Positions 5,223-5,778 of a stretch of DNA of 5,778 nucleotides are shown piece after piece (within the stretch, counting starts at the first letter, position 1; each line of letters opens with the position of its first letter). The notes under the pieces were generated by a model. The model was not told where the DNA came from. It saw only the letters and a list, made by a program, of their open reading frames with translations, and searched no databases. Origin of the DNA: an uncultured Oscillospiraceae bacterium (GTDB taxonomy: Bacteria > Bacillota > Clostridia > Oscillospirales > Acutalibacteraceae). The stretch is taken from contig URGA01000088.1 in NCBI GenBank assembly GCA_900547275.1, positions 1 through 5,778 of the forward strand. The letters are read 5' to 3'. The position numbers and the translations under genes are program-made.

Positions 5223-5778
5223 TTATCTGAATTCAGGCAGAACGCTTATTGAGCGCTCAAGAATTGAGTTCATATGGGCAATAGCGGTGCCGTAATTTGT
5301 AAACGGTACCCCGCTGTTTACCGCCTGCTGCATTCTGTAGCCCATTTCCGCAGGGGTAAGCATACAGCCGCCGCAGTGAATGATAAGGTCGAATTTCTCG
5401 ATATCTTCAGGGAATTCGCCGCCGCTGGTGAATGAAAACGACGGTTCGCTGTTTGTGTATTTGCGGATTAGACGGGGTAGTTTTACCGTGCCGATGTCTT
5501 CGCACTGGCGGTGGTGGGTGCAGCCTTCGCTGATAAGAATTTTTGAGCCGTTTTTAATCTCGTCCAGTTTTCGCGCTCCCTTTACTGCAGTTTCAAGAAA
5601 ACCTTTGTGGCGCGCCATTAGGATTGAAAAAGACGTCAGCGGTATGTCCTGCGGTACGACTTCGGAAACGAATTTGAATACCTGGGAGTCGGTGATAACT
5701 ATCGCCGGCTTTTTTCCCAGGGATTTTAACGTTTCTTCAAGAACGTCCTCTTTTACGGTTACGGCAACGGCGCCCGCG
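5223..5778 (-). CDS. hydF: [FeFe]-hydrogenase maturation GTPase HydF, C-terminal part (5' end outside window)
   Basis: The frame is open to the right edge of the window, so the ATG at 5618 is internal. The visible part is 184 residues of a protein usually about 400 long. HydF is the scaffold/carrier that receives the 2Fe subcluster made by the radical-SAM enzymes HydE and HydG and delivers it to apo-hydrogenase HydA. The missing N-terminus would hold the GTPase domain. The part present shows the end of the dimerisation domain (ITDSQVF, then VPQDIPLTSFSIL) and the iron-sulfur domain. The cluster ligands are Cys86-x-His88 in EGCTHHRQC and His134-Cys135-x-x-Cys138 in HCGGCML, with 45 residues between His88 and His134. 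This follows the HydF C-x-H...H-C-x-x-C pattern. The closing NYGTAIAHMNSILER motif is also typical. All key residues are intact. hydE, hydG and hydA are not in the window. feoB starts 85 nt downstream on the same strand. Confidence 0.95.
   Translation of the reverse strand, partial: AGAVAVTVKEDVLEETLKSLGKKPAIVITDSQVFKFVSEVVPQDIPLTSFSILMARHKGFLETAVKGARKLDEIKNGSKILISEGCTHHRQCEDIGTVKLPRLIRKYTNSEPSFSFTSGGEFPEDIEKFDLIIHCGGCMLTPAEMGYRMQQAVNSGVPFTNYGTAIAHMNSILERSISVLPEFR

Noticed and set aside
5223..5618. hydF as a short complete 131-residue gene starting at 5618
   Set aside because: The frame stays open upstream to the window edge and encodes HydF-like sequence (ITDSQVF, PLTSFSIL), so the gene continues outside the window instead of being truncated.

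Overview
The window looks like a chromosomal segment of an anaerobic, low-to-mid GC Firmicute, most likely in class Clostridia (Ruminococcaceae/Oscillospiraceae-like). The basis is gene content: an HydF-type [FeFe]-hydrogenase maturase, a FeoB ferrous-iron transporter followed by the small Cys-rich membrane protein typical of Firmicutes, a DUF2804 protein, and strong AAGGAG-type ribosome binding sites. The taxonomic call is inference; there is no rRNA or other marker here.

Layout. (1) Positions 1-1131, plus strand: the 3' part of a DUF2804 gene, then 17 nt later a complete YbaK/EbsC-family aminoacyl-tRNA deacylase gene, probably one transcript. (2) A perfect 11-bp hairpin at 1143-1176 lies between these genes and a convergent minus-strand gene (1185-1802, TTG start). 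That gene encodes an XRE-type DNA-binding domain fused to about four membrane helices. (3) A 218-nt divergent intergenic region (1803-2020) carries a good sigma-A-like promoter on each strand and several short repeats. (4) 2021-2857, plus strand: a Cof-type HAD phosphatase, ending at a second hairpin (2872-2895) shared with convergent genes. (5) 2907-5137, minus strand: feoB, and directly behind it a 48-aa FeoB-associated Cys-rich membrane protein. The small gene starts at GTG, 2 nt after the feoB stop, with its ribosome binding site inside the last feoB codons. (6) 5223-5778, minus strand: the C-terminal 184 residues of HydF, running off the right edge.

How they may work together. feoB and its small partner form a tight two-gene ferrous-iron uptake unit. 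It sits downstream of a gene that builds the iron-sulfur active site of [FeFe]-hydrogenase, which is sensible for a fermentative anaerobe with high iron demand. An imperfect palindrome and a possible promoter in the 85-nt hydF-feoB gap suggest that feoB can be transcribed or regulated separately. No feoA is present in the window. The other genes (DUF2804, ybaK, XRE-membrane protein, HAD phosphatase) look like ordinary housekeeping or unknown-function genes with no obvious shared pathway.

I see no mobile element, CRISPR array, RNA gene or toxin/defence module, and no clear evidence for a novel multi-gene system. The points most worth a second look are the small Cys-rich gene, the palindrome upstream of feoB, and the repeat-rich divergent intergenic region.
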